A DNA stretch of 64,000 nucleotides from Firm-13 sp037143795 (GTDB lineage Bacteria > Bacillota > Clostridia > Saccharofermentanales > Saccharofermentanaceae), in contig JBAWXZ010000001.1 of the NCBI GenBank assembly GCA_037143795.1, forward strand, positions 1 through 64,000, written 5' to 3'. Made by a program: the position numbers and the translations under genes. Below, piece after piece: positions 8,390-16,404 of this stretch (position 1 is the first letter of the stretch; every line of letters begins with the position of its first letter). The notes beneath the pieces were generated by a model that was not told the DNA's origin, ran no database searches, and was given only the letters and a program-made list of their open reading frames with translations.

Positions 8390-10298
8390 ATTCCAGTTCT
8401 TCCAGCCAGGCCCGTGCGGAAGCATCGCTTGGCATTCTCCAGTCGGCGCGCGGCGAGAGAGTGACGGAACCGACTTTGGGACCGTCCGGAAGACAGGAAC
8501 GCTTGAATTGCTGTGAGAAAAAGCGACTTATAAATATTTTGAGCCATTTCATGATTGTAGCGCGGTCATATGTTTTATCAAATGCGATGACAGCCATATC
8601 AAGGAGCTTTGCAGGTGTAAATCCATAACGCATGAAATAGTACAGAAAAAAGTCATGAAGTGCGTAAGGGCCGACCAGATCCTCTGTGACCTGACTTATC
8701 TGGTCGTTATCATGCGGGAGAAGTTCGGGACTTACCGGTGTATCCATAACATCCATCAGAACGGCAGCTACATCGGGTTCACTGATTGAGGCGGCATAGG
8801 ACACCAGATAGCGGACCAGCGTCTTCGGAACAGAGCTGTTGACAGCATACATCGACATATGGTCGCCATTATAGGTCGCCCATCCCAGGGCAAGCTCAGA
8901 GAGGTCTCCTGTTCCGATTACAAGGCCGCTGCACTGGTTGGCCAGATCCATCAGGATCTGCGTGCGTTCGCGCGCCTGCCCGTTCTCGTATGTTACGTCA
9001 TAGACCTGCGGGTCATGGCCGATATCCTTGAAATGCTGGTTAACTGCATCGCGTATGGGTATTTCCTGAAAGCTTGTGCCGAATGCCCTGGAGAGATTGC
9101 AGGCATTATCATAGGTTCGTGTTGTAGTACCAAATCCAGGCATGGTAACTGCGCGTATTCCTGAAAGCGGAAGAGAAAGCATCTGGAAAGCCCTGATAAT
9201 AACAAGATAGGCAAGTGTCGAGTCGAGTCCGCCGGACATGCCTATTACAGCATGCCTGATTCCGGTATGTGAGAGACGTTTGGCAAGCCCTGTCGACTGA
9301 ATTGCGAGGATTTCTTCGCAGCGGCGGTTCCGCTCTGCTGTGTCGGCGGGGACAAACGGGTATGGTGCGATAATCCGTACGGTTGGGACATCATGGAAAG
9401 TCAGTGAAAAATACGTCTCACGATAAGCTGCAGTATCAGTTTTATCCGGAAAATCCGGATATGTGGACTGGTGGATTCTTTCCTGCGTGAGAAGCTGCAG
9501 ATCAATATCCTGATAAGTGAGTCCGCTGGAAAATAGTTTGGATTCAGCGAGAATCCTGCCGTTTTCCCCGATTAAATTGTGTCCGGCAAAAACCATGTCG
9601 GTAGTTGATTCACCGAAGCCCGCATCTGCATATAAATAGGCTGCTACAAGGCGTGCTGACTGTGATGCCACCAGGGATTTGCGGTAGGCAGCCTTTGAAA
9701 TGGTCTCGTCACTGGCTGAAAGATTTGCAATCACGGTAGCTCCCATCATGGCATGACGGGAAGACGGAGGGACCGGAACCCAGAGATCTTCACAGATTTC
9801 TATGGAAAGTCTCATTTCAGGAAGTTCCCGGCATGTGAATATCTGATCTGTACCGAAAGGGTATTCAATTTGGCGGATCAGGATTGTATCGCTTTTGGGT
9901 CCCGGGGAGAAATGCCTGCGTTCATAGAATTCACCATAATTGGGCAGGTGTGTCTTAGGGACAACGCCAAGGAGTTTCCCGCCGCAAATCACCGCAGCGC
10001 AGTTATAAAGCTTGTTTTTATGAGAAAGCGGAAGTCCGACTGTAAATAAAACAGGCAGTGATTTTGATTTGTCAATAAGATAAAAAAGGGCATCCAGGGC
10101 CTTCTCCTGCAGCTTTTTCTGAAAAAATAAGTCACTGCATGTATATCCGGTAAGAGACAGTTCCGGGAAGACCAGAAGACTTAATTTCTTTTCATTTGCA
10201 TCCTGCAAGGAGGCAAAAATATTCTCTGCATTCTTCACGGGATCGGCCAGGCGAAGTGTCGGTGTGCAGACTCCAACCCGTATATAACCATTTATCAT
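8388..10298 (-). CDS. nadE: Glutamine-dependent NAD+ synthetase
   Basis: Makes NAD+ from nicotinate adenine dinucleotide, ATP and glutamine. The 636 residues are the usual length of the two-domain form. The N-terminal nitrilase-fold glutaminase has its triad visible (Glu46 in FPELSLTGYT, Lys115 in PKTHLPNYGEF, Cys169 in EICEDLW). The C-terminal synthetase has the ATP pyrophosphatase loop GMSGGLDSTLA (about 353-363) and GTGDLSELALGW further on. ATG is preceded by AAAGGGA. It is transcribed alone, divergent from the acetyltransferase gene. Confidence 0.95.
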   Translation of the reverse strand: MINGYIRVGVCTPTLRLADPVKNAENIFASLQDANEKKLSLLVFPELSLTGYTCSDLFFQKKLQEKALDALFYLIDKSKSLPVLFTVGLPLSHKNKLYNCAAVICGGKLLGVVPKTHLPNYGEFYERRHFSPGPKSDTILIRQIEYPFGTDQIFTCRELPEMRLSIEICEDLWVPVPPSSRHAMMGATVIANLSASDETISKAAYRKSLVASQSARLVAAYLYADAGFGESTTDMVFAGHNLIGENGRILAESKLFSSGLTYQDIDLQLLTQERIHQSTYPDFPDKTDTAAYRETYFSLTFHDVPTVRIIAPYPFVPADTAERNRRCEEILAIQSTGLAKRLSHTGIRHAVIGMSGGLDSTLAYLVIIRAFQMLSLPLSGIRAVTMPGFGTTTRTYDNACNLSRAFGTSFQEIPIRDAVNQHFKDIGHDPQVYDVTYENGQARERTQILMDLANQCSGLVIGTGDLSELALGWATYNGDHMSMYAVNSSVPKTLVRYLVSYAASISEPDVAAVLMDVMDTPVSPELLPHDNDQISQVTEDLVGPYALHDFFLYYFMRYGFTPAKLLDMAVIAFDKTYDRATIMKWLKIFISRFFSQQFKRSCLPDGPKVGSVTLSPRADWRMPSDASARAWLEELE

Positions 10299-10412
10299 GT
10301 CATTCCCTTTCTCGCCGGTGAAGATGAAGTGCCGGCCCGGTAACAGATTTCAACATTAATTATACATCATATGACAGGTTCTTACATCGACAAAGCATCC
10401 TGATAATGCATA

Positions 10413-10421
10413 TGATATAAT
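10413..10421 (+). promoter_or_regulatory. Extended -10 promoter for the acetyltransferase gene
   Basis: TGATATAAT fits an extended -10 box (TG-N-TATAAT). No good -35 box lies 17 bases upstream, as is common for extended -10 promoters. Confidence 0.6.
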
Positions 10422-10443
10422 CGAATTAATATTTCAAAAGGAG

Positions 10444-11058
10444 ATGAGAATTCTGCAAACAGGTATACGCATGCGGTGCCGCCGTCAGGATGTATTCCAA
10501 ATTCAAACCGAACGGCTGGAACTGAGAATTTTACGCCCGTCTGAAGCATCTGTCGTAACCGATTACCTGATAAGGAACCGTGTTTTTCACACGCCGTATC
10601 ACCAGCAGCATGAAGACATTTATTTTTCAGCGCAGGAACAGAAGGATTATCTTCGTTCGGATCTGAATAAGTTTTTCGATGATGAACAGTATTCGTTTTG
10701 GATTAGCTACAAAGGGTGTACGGACCGCGTTATTGGAAGAATTTCCTTTTCTGCCGTAATTCGCGGGGCATTAAGTTCATGTCTGGTTGGATACCATCTT
10801 GATGAAAAAGAAATCGGAAAAGGAATTATGCGCGAAGCTTTGAAAGCCGGCTGTTTATATATGTTTGAAACACAGCTGCTCCACCGTATTCAGGCAGATA
10901 TTATGCCGTCAAATACAAGATCAGCTGCAGTTGTCGAGAGCTGCGGCTTCAGGAGACAAGGGTTGAACGAACGGTATATGTGTATCAATGGAGAATGGAA
11001 GGATCATTATATTTATGCGCTTCTTAACGAAAAGGACTGGCTTACGCAGCTGCGCTGA
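10444..11058 (+). CDS. GNAT-family N-acetyltransferase (RimJ/RimL-like)
   Basis: About 200 residues. The RLELRILRPSEA opening and the acetyl-CoA loop region KEIGKGIMREAL, followed by IQADIMPSNTRSAAVVESCGFRRQG, match RimJ/RimL-type acetyltransferases, which modify protein N-termini or small amines. The start is uncertain: AAAGGAG abuts the ATG at 10444, so an in-frame CTG at 10453 (10 bases after the ribosome site) is a possible alternative, as is the ATG at 10471. Substrate cannot be told from sequence. It is a single-gene unit. Confidence 0.8.
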   Translation: MRILQTGIRMRCRRQDVFQIQTERLELRILRPSEASVVTDYLIRNRVFHTPYHQQHEDIYFSAQEQKDYLRSDLNKFFDDEQYSFWISYKGCTDRVIGRISFSAVIRGALSSCLVGYHLDEKEIGKGIMREALKAGCLYMFETQLLHRIQADIMPSNTRSAAVVESCGFRRQGLNERYMCINGEWKDHYIYALLNEKDWLTQLR

Positions 11059-11207
11059 CAGTTGCAAAATATGATTAATCAAATAGTAATAGGCGCTTTC
11101 CGTCATAAGCGGTATAATACTTCTAGAATATTCTTTTAGAAGCATCTGATAAAATGTTATTATGAAATTGTATTGAATATTATGAATTGCCTGGGAGGAA
11201 CTGAATT

Positions 11208-11648
11208 ATGAAAAGGGAACGCCTGACCAAAACAATTCTGATTTGTTCTCTGCTGGTTGCGGGAGTCGTTATGCTCGGAGCCTGCAGTAAGAAAAACCCT
11301 GACGTAACAACAACTACGACGGCGGTGAATACATCTACCACTGCAGCTGCGGTAACAACGGCACCTACGCCGGCTGTACCGGCTATTTCCGGAACGTTAG
11401 CCGCAAATACAGTCGGTGAGACGCCTACCTGGGTTGAGACACCCATTGACCCCGCCAAGACAATGTATGTCAAGGTTGCATCTGATTTCCTTAAAGTTCG
11501 TAAAGGACCCGGTAAGGATTTCGACCAGGTCGGTTCTCTGACCAACGGTATGGCTATTACGGTAGTCGCAAAGACAGATAACAACTGGTATAAGCTTCAG
11601 GACGGGTATTATGTGTCTGCAGACTATGTGACAGAAACGCAGCCATAA
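11208..11648 (+). CDS. Lipoprotein with one SH3 domain
   Basis: A 146-residue secreted lipoprotein: signal peptide with lipobox MLGAC (Cys26), a Thr/Ala-rich linker (about 33-60) and a C-terminal bacterial SH3 domain (about 85-142, with VRKGPGKDFDQVGSL). Likely held on the outer face of the membrane and binding cell-wall peptide. GGGAGGAACTGAATT precedes the ATG. It is followed by the tRNA-Gly promoter, so probably monocistronic. Confidence 0.8.
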   Translation: MKRERLTKTILICSLLVAGVVMLGACSKKNPDVTTTTTAVNTSTTAAAVTTAPTPAVPAISGTLAANTVGETPTWVETPIDPAKTMYVKVASDFLKVRKGPGKDFDQVGSLTNGMAITVVAKTDNNWYKLQDGYYVSADYVTETQP

Positions 11649-11696
11649 ATAATTTTATGTTCTTCCAAAACTCCTCTCGGATTTTTGAGTTTGGGG

Positions 11697-11725
11697 TAGA
11701 CAAGACGAGAATCGTGTTGTATGAT
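11697..11725 (+). promoter_or_regulatory. Sigma-A promoter for the tRNA-Gly/tRNA-Arg unit
   Basis: TAGACA at 11697-11702, a 17-base spacer, then TATGAT at 11720-11725. The tRNA-Gly gene begins about 50 bases downstream. Confidence 0.75.
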
Positions 11726-11776
11726 AGCTAAGCGAGTTTTGAGATGTTTGCATTGGTTTTTGCAGATTCCTCACAT

Positions 11777-11850
11777 GCGGGTGTAGTTCAATGGTAGAAC
11801 TCCAGCCCTCCAAGCTGATCACGAGGGTTCGATTCCCTCTACCCGCTCCA
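11777..11850 (+). tRNA. tRNA-Gly (anticodon TCC)
   Basis: Cloverleaf of 74 bases with encoded CCA. The acceptor GCGGGTG pairs with TACCCGC, and the anticodon loop is CCTCCAA (TCC). A hairpin with arms GGCGG/CCGCC lies between this gene and the next tRNA. Confidence 0.95.
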
Positions 11851-11890
11851 AACGCAAAATGGCGGTCTTTAAGGCCGCCATTCCTATAAT

Positions 11891-11967
11891 GGGTCTATAG
11901 CTCAGCTGGATAGAGCAACAGCCTTCTAAGCTGTGGGTCGGAGGTTCGAGTCCCCCTAGGCTCACCA
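11891..11967 (+). tRNA. tRNA-Arg (anticodon TCT)
   Basis: A 77-base cloverleaf with encoded CCA; the anticodon loop is CTTCTAA. The acceptor stem (GGGTCTA/TAGGCTC) contains two G.U pairs and the T stem (GGAGG/CCCCC) one A/C mismatch, so it is slightly looser than usual, but all arms form. Confidence 0.9.
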
Positions 11968-11972
11968 TTATG

Positions 11973-12029
11973 AAGAGAGGAATGATAAGCGAAAACATAT
12001 TTCGCTTGCCTTTTCCTCTCTTTCTTTTT
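11973..12029 (+). terminator. Terminator of the tRNA unit
   Basis: A long hairpin: outer arms AAGAGAGGAA / TTCCTCTCTT with an inner AAGCGAAA / TTTCGCTT, followed by TCTTTTTG. Confidence 0.9.
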
Positions 12030-12042
12030 GCCCCGATTCATA

Positions 12043-12051
12043 TGCTATAAT
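12043..12051 (+). promoter_or_regulatory. Extended -10 promoter of the topoisomerase operon
   Basis: TGCTATAAT, an extended -10 box, 38 bases before the parE-like start codon. Confidence 0.65.
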
Positions 12052-12088
12052 CAGACGGTCAAATTCAATAGAAGGGAATCGATATTTC

Positions 12089-14071
12089 ATGTCAAAAAAA
12101 ACCGCTTATGATAATGAAAGCATTTCTTCACTGAAAGGTGCTGATCGCGTCCGCAAACGTCCGGGCGTTATATTTGGTTCCGACGGGCTTGAGGGATGTG
12201 AACATTCCTTTTTTGAAATTCTTTCCAATTCGATTGACGAGGCACGTGAAGGTCATGGCGACCGCATTGAAGTTATTCGATTTGCGGACGGGTCGATTCA
12301 GGTTGAGGATTTCGCACGTGGTATACCTCTTGACTATAATAACAAGGAAGAACGCTATAACTGGGAACTTGTATACTGTGAACTCTATGCCGGCGGAAAG
12401 TATAATAATAATTCCGGGGAAAATTATGAATTTAGTCTTGGACTCAACGGACTTGGTGCCTGCGCAACACAGTATGCTTCGGAATATTTTGATGTACAGG
12501 TATTTCGTGACGGATTCAAATATTCCCTGCACTTTGAAAAAGGAGAAAATATCGGCGGGCTGACCAAAGAGCCCACACGGTTTAAGCGTACAGGAACCAT
12601 TCAGAAATGGAAGCCTGACAGGGACGTTTTCACAGACATTAATATTCCGCTCGAATCATTCCTGATGATTATCAAGCGCCAGGCTGTTGTAAACAGCGGT
12701 GTCACGTTTCATCTGGTTGATGAGGCAAGCTCACAGGAATATACATATTGTTATCCGGAAGGAATTCTCGGATATGTAAGCGAACTTGACGAAGGGAAAG
12801 GTATTACTAAGCCCTATTCTTTTGAGGGCACCGGCCGGGGCAAGGACCGTGAGGACAAACCTGAATACAAAGTGAGAACGCAGATTGCATTTTGTTTTAA
12901 TAATGAAGTAAATCTAATCGAGTATTATCACAATTCCAGTTTCCTTGAGCACGGAGGGGCGCCGGACAAGGCGGTCCGTGCTGCCTTCACCGCAGAAATA
13001 GACCGCCAGATACGCTTGAGGGACAAGTATAAGGCCGGGGAAGCCAAGATTACATTTCCGGATATCTGTGACAGCCTTCTTCTGGTGGCAAGTTCATTTT
13101 CGACACAGACAAGCTATGAGAATCAGACGAAGAAATCCATTAGCAATAAGTATATCCAGGACTTCATGAATGACCTTATACGCGAAAAAATGGAGATTTG
13201 GTTTATTGAAAATAAACAGGATGCCGACAAAGTAATTGAGCAGCTCCTGATTAACAAGCGAAGCCGTGAAAATGCTGAAAAGACCAGGCTAAATGTTAAG
13301 AAAAAATTAATGGGCAATCTGGATATTAATAATCGAGTCAAGAAATTTGTTGACTGCAGGACACGCGAAATTTCCCAGCGCGAACTCTATATTGTGGAGG
13401 GTGATTCGGCTCTTGGTTCATGTAAGATGGGAAGGGACGCAGAATTTCAGGCGATTATGCCCGTTCGCGGAAAAATACTGAACTGCTTAAAATCGGATTA
13501 TGATATTATTTTTAAAAGCGATATCATCGTCGACCTTCTCAAAGTCCTGGGCTGCGGTGTGGAAATTAAGACAAAGCACAATAAGGACCTTTCCTCGTTT
13601 GACGCAGACCTTTTACGCTGGAGTAAGGTGATTATCTGTACTGATGCCGATGTCGACGGATTTCAGATCCGCACGTTGATCCTTGCAATGCTGTACAGGC
13701 TGACGCCGACGCTCATCGAAATAGGTAAAGTCTATATTGCGGAATCACCTCTTTTTGAAATTACGCACCGCAATAAAAAACTGGAAGAGACGCATTTTGC
13801 CTATACGGAGAAGGAAAGGGTCGAGATTCTTTCCGGTTTTCCGCCGGATTCCTGTACTATCCAGCGCTCAAAAGGCCTTGGTGAGAACGAACCTGAAATG
13901 ATGTGGCAGACAACGATGAATCCGGCAACCCGCAGACTGATTAAAGTAATGCCGGCCGAAGCGGAAATTACGGCTTCAACGTTTGATCTGCTTCTCGGTG
14001 ATAATCTGGCAGGCCGCAAAACTCATATTGAACAATATGGACACCTTTATCTGGAGATGCTTGATATCTGA
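12089..14071 (+). CDS. parE: Type IIA topoisomerase subunit B (ParE-like)
   Basis: A 660-residue ATPase subunit of a topoisomerase IV-like enzyme that unlinks or relaxes DNA. The GHKL ATPase shows the catalytic Glu in FEILSNSIDEA, a modified FARGIP motif, NGLGA, and the QTK loop (NQTKKS). The TOPRIM domain follows with EGDSA and DADVDG, then QRSKGLGE. Several ATPase motifs depart from canonical GyrB (DDGRGIP is EDFARGIP; the usual GxHGVG is GLNGLG), so this is the divergent second pair seen in clostridia rather than the housekeeping gyrase, which normally sits near the origin. First gene of a three-gene operon. Confidence 0.88.
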   Translation: MSKKTAYDNESISSLKGADRVRKRPGVIFGSDGLEGCEHSFFEILSNSIDEAREGHGDRIEVIRFADGSIQVEDFARGIPLDYNNKEERYNWELVYCELYAGGKYNNNSGENYEFSLGLNGLGACATQYASEYFDVQVFRDGFKYSLHFEKGENIGGLTKEPTRFKRTGTIQKWKPDRDVFTDINIPLESFLMIIKRQAVVNSGVTFHLVDEASSQEYTYCYPEGILGYVSELDEGKGITKPYSFEGTGRGKDREDKPEYKVRTQIAFCFNNEVNLIEYYHNSSFLEHGGAPDKAVRAAFTAEIDRQIRLRDKYKAGEAKITFPDICDSLLLVASSFSTQTSYENQTKKSISNKYIQDFMNDLIREKMEIWFIENKQDADKVIEQLLINKRSRENAEKTRLNVKKKLMGNLDINNRVKKFVDCRTREISQRELYIVEGDSALGSCKMGRDAEFQAIMPVRGKILNCLKSDYDIIFKSDIIVDLLKVLGCGVEIKTKHNKDLSSFDADLLRWSKVIICTDADVDGFQIRTLILAMLYRLTPTLIEIGKVYIAESPLFEITHRNKKLEETHFAYTEKERVEILSGFPPDSCTIQRSKGLGENEPEMMWQTTMNPATRRLIKVMPAEAEITASTFDLLLGDNLAGRKTHIEQYGHLYLEMLDI

Positions 14072-14129
14072 TGGATTATCAGGGTAAACGGACACGAAAT
14101 AATTTGGATTCCAATAGCAGGAGAAGTGA

Positions 14130-16403
14130 ATGAGCAAAAAATTAAGTCACGGAAAAGAAGATAAAGCAGGCGACAAGAAAACTGCCTCAGGCAAAGTTCT
14201 TCTGCCTGTTGCAGATTTTAAGGCGCATCCATCTACGGAGCAGATTATAACGGACACACTTGAGCAGAACTATATGCCTTATGCGATGAGTGTAATTGTT
14301 TCGCGGGCGATTCCCGAAATTGACGGGTTTAAACCATCACACAGAAAGCTACTTTATACAATGTACAAAATGGGTCTTCTGAACGGAAACCGTACAAAGT
14401 CGGCCAATGTTGTCGGACAGACAATGAAGCTCAACCCTCATGGCGATATGGCTATATACGAGACAATGGTACGTCTTACCCGGGGCAACGGGTCCCTGCT
14501 GCACCCATATGTCGATTCAAAAGGAAATTTCGGCCGGCAATATTCCAGGGACATGCAGTTTGCAGCATCAAGATATACGGAAGTGCGCCTGGATAAGCTC
14601 TGTGAAGAAATTTTCCGTGGACTCGACAAAAACGCTATAGATTTCATGGACAACTATGATGGTTCCATGAAGGAACCAATTCTTCTTCCTGCGACGTTCC
14701 CTTCAATCCTTGTCAACAGTAATCAGGGAATTGCAGTCGGGATGGCATCGAATATCTGTTCATTCAATATCCGTGAAGTTTGTGAAGCAACGATCGCATA
14801 TATGAAGGATCCGCTTGTTGACCTGATTGAAATTATGCCGGCACCCGATTTTTCAGGAGGCGGCACTATTCTCTATGACCGTGTCGAAATGGAGCAGGTC
14901 TTTGATACCGGAAGAGGACCGATCCGGATTCGTGCCAAGTACAGGATAGATAAGAAAAATAACCTGATAGAGGTGTATGAGATTCCATATACGACTACAG
15001 CAGAGGGTATTATCGACGAGATTACCGAGCTTGTCCGTTCTGCAAAAGTCAAGGAAGTCAATGATGTAAGGGACGAAACCGATCTTGACGGACTCAAAAT
15101 CACAATCGAATGTAAACGCGGTGTCGATCCGGATGCCCTTATGACAAAGCTTTACCGGTTTACGAAACTGCAGGATACATTCTCCTGCAACTTCAACGTC
15201 CTGATCAACGGAATGCCCAGAGTACTGGGCGTTCGATCCCTTCTGGCCGAGTGGCTTTCATGGCGCAGATCATGCCAGAAGCGTGAGGTCCTATTTGATT
15301 ATGAACGTAAGATGGACAGGCTGCACCTTCTCGACGGACTTGCCAGAATACTTCTGGATATTGATAAGGCAATACAGATTATCCGTGGTACCGAACTGGA
15401 AGCGGACGTAGTTCCAAACCTGATGACAGGATTTGACATTGATGCTCTTCAGGCTGATTATGTTGCTGAGATTAAGCTTCGAAACATAAACCGCCAGTAC
15501 ATCATGAATCGTACTGCCGATCGTGATAATCTCATTAAGGAAATAGCTGATCTGGAAGATATTCTAAGAAAACCGCATAGAATCGATGCGATGATAGTAA
15601 AGACACTTGAAAGTGTTGCAAAGAAATTCGGACAGGTCAGACGAAGTGAGATCCTTCATGTCGGCGAAGTGGAATCTTATTCAGCCGATCAGATGATCGA
15701 GGATTACCGGCTCAAGCTCTTTATGACGGAACACGGATATATTAAAAAAATCCCGCTGACTTCCCTTCGAAGCGCAGGCGAGCTTAAGACGAAGGAAGAG
15801 GACAGGATTCTGATCGAACAAGAGGGCAAAAACAAAAGCGACGTGTTGTTTTTCTCGAATCATTGTAATGTCTATAAAATGCGTGTCCATGAACTGGCGG
15901 ACACCAGACCGTCCGAACTTGGCGGCTATCTGCCGAACGTACTGAGTATGGAGGACAATGAGAAAATCCTTTTCATGCATATTACTGAAGACTATGAAGG
16001 CAACATAATGTTTGCCTTTGAAAACGGCAAGTTTTCCCGCATCGACCTCAAATCATATGAAACAAAGACTAACAGAAAGAAGCTTGTGCACTCCTGCAGC
16101 GATGTCTCGCCGATTGTTGCGGTTCTTTATCTGGTGAATGAGGATGACTTTGCTGCTTTTTCCAGCCTTCGTAAGGCGATTGCTTTTTCAAGCAGCCTGA
16201 TTCCCGTCAAAACAACACGTACAACGCAGGGCGTGCAGGTCCTTGTTCCCAAAAAGGGAAGTGTACTTACTTCCGTTGTGCGCCTTGGCGATGCCGGATT
16301 TGCTGAACCGGAATACTATCGTATCCGGCGCACGCCTGCTATTGGATACTATCTAAAGGAAGAAACACTTGTTAACCGGCAGTTGAGTCTGGGGGACGCG
16401 TAA
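14130..16403 (+). CDS. parC: Type IIA topoisomerase subunit A (ParC-like)
   Basis: A 757-residue DNA-cleaving partner of the preceding gene. The breakage-reunion domain has the catalytic Tyr149 in ASRYTEVRL, preceded by NPHGDMAIYET in the quinolone-binding helix. A coiled coil (about 430-480) and a shortened C-terminal domain (about 500-757) without an obvious GyrA box follow, which favours a topoisomerase IV role. In the helix, Met107 and Glu111 stand where GyrA usually has Ser and Asp. AGGAGAAGTGA precedes the ATG. The next gene starts 2 bases after the stop. Confidence 0.88.
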   Translation: MSKKLSHGKEDKAGDKKTASGKVLLPVADFKAHPSTEQIITDTLEQNYMPYAMSVIVSRAIPEIDGFKPSHRKLLYTMYKMGLLNGNRTKSANVVGQTMKLNPHGDMAIYETMVRLTRGNGSLLHPYVDSKGNFGRQYSRDMQFAASRYTEVRLDKLCEEIFRGLDKNAIDFMDNYDGSMKEPILLPATFPSILVNSNQGIAVGMASNICSFNIREVCEATIAYMKDPLVDLIEIMPAPDFSGGGTILYDRVEMEQVFDTGRGPIRIRAKYRIDKKNNLIEVYEIPYTTTAEGIIDEITELVRSAKVKEVNDVRDETDLDGLKITIECKRGVDPDALMTKLYRFTKLQDTFSCNFNVLINGMPRVLGVRSLLAEWLSWRRSCQKREVLFDYERKMDRLHLLDGLARILLDIDKAIQIIRGTELEADVVPNLMTGFDIDALQADYVAEIKLRNINRQYIMNRTADRDNLIKEIADLEDILRKPHRIDAMIVKTLESVAKKFGQVRRSEILHVGEVESYSADQMIEDYRLKLFMTEHGYIKKIPLTSLRSAGELKTKEEDRILIEQEGKNKSDVLFFSNHCNVYKMRVHELADTRPSELGGYLPNVLSMEDNEKILFMHITEDYEGNIMFAFENGKFSRIDLKSYETKTNRKKLVHSCSDVSPIVAVLYLVNEDDFAAFSSLRKAIAFSSSLIPVKTTRTTQGVQVLVPKKGSVLTSVVRLGDAGFAEPEYYRIRRTPAIGYYLKEETLVNRQLSLGDA

Positions 16404-16404
16404 A

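Noticed and set aside
11855..11890. TATAAT immediately before tRNA-Arg as its promoter
   Set aside because: It ends one base before the mature tRNA, so transcription could not start early enough; the tRNA is read from the upstream promoter.
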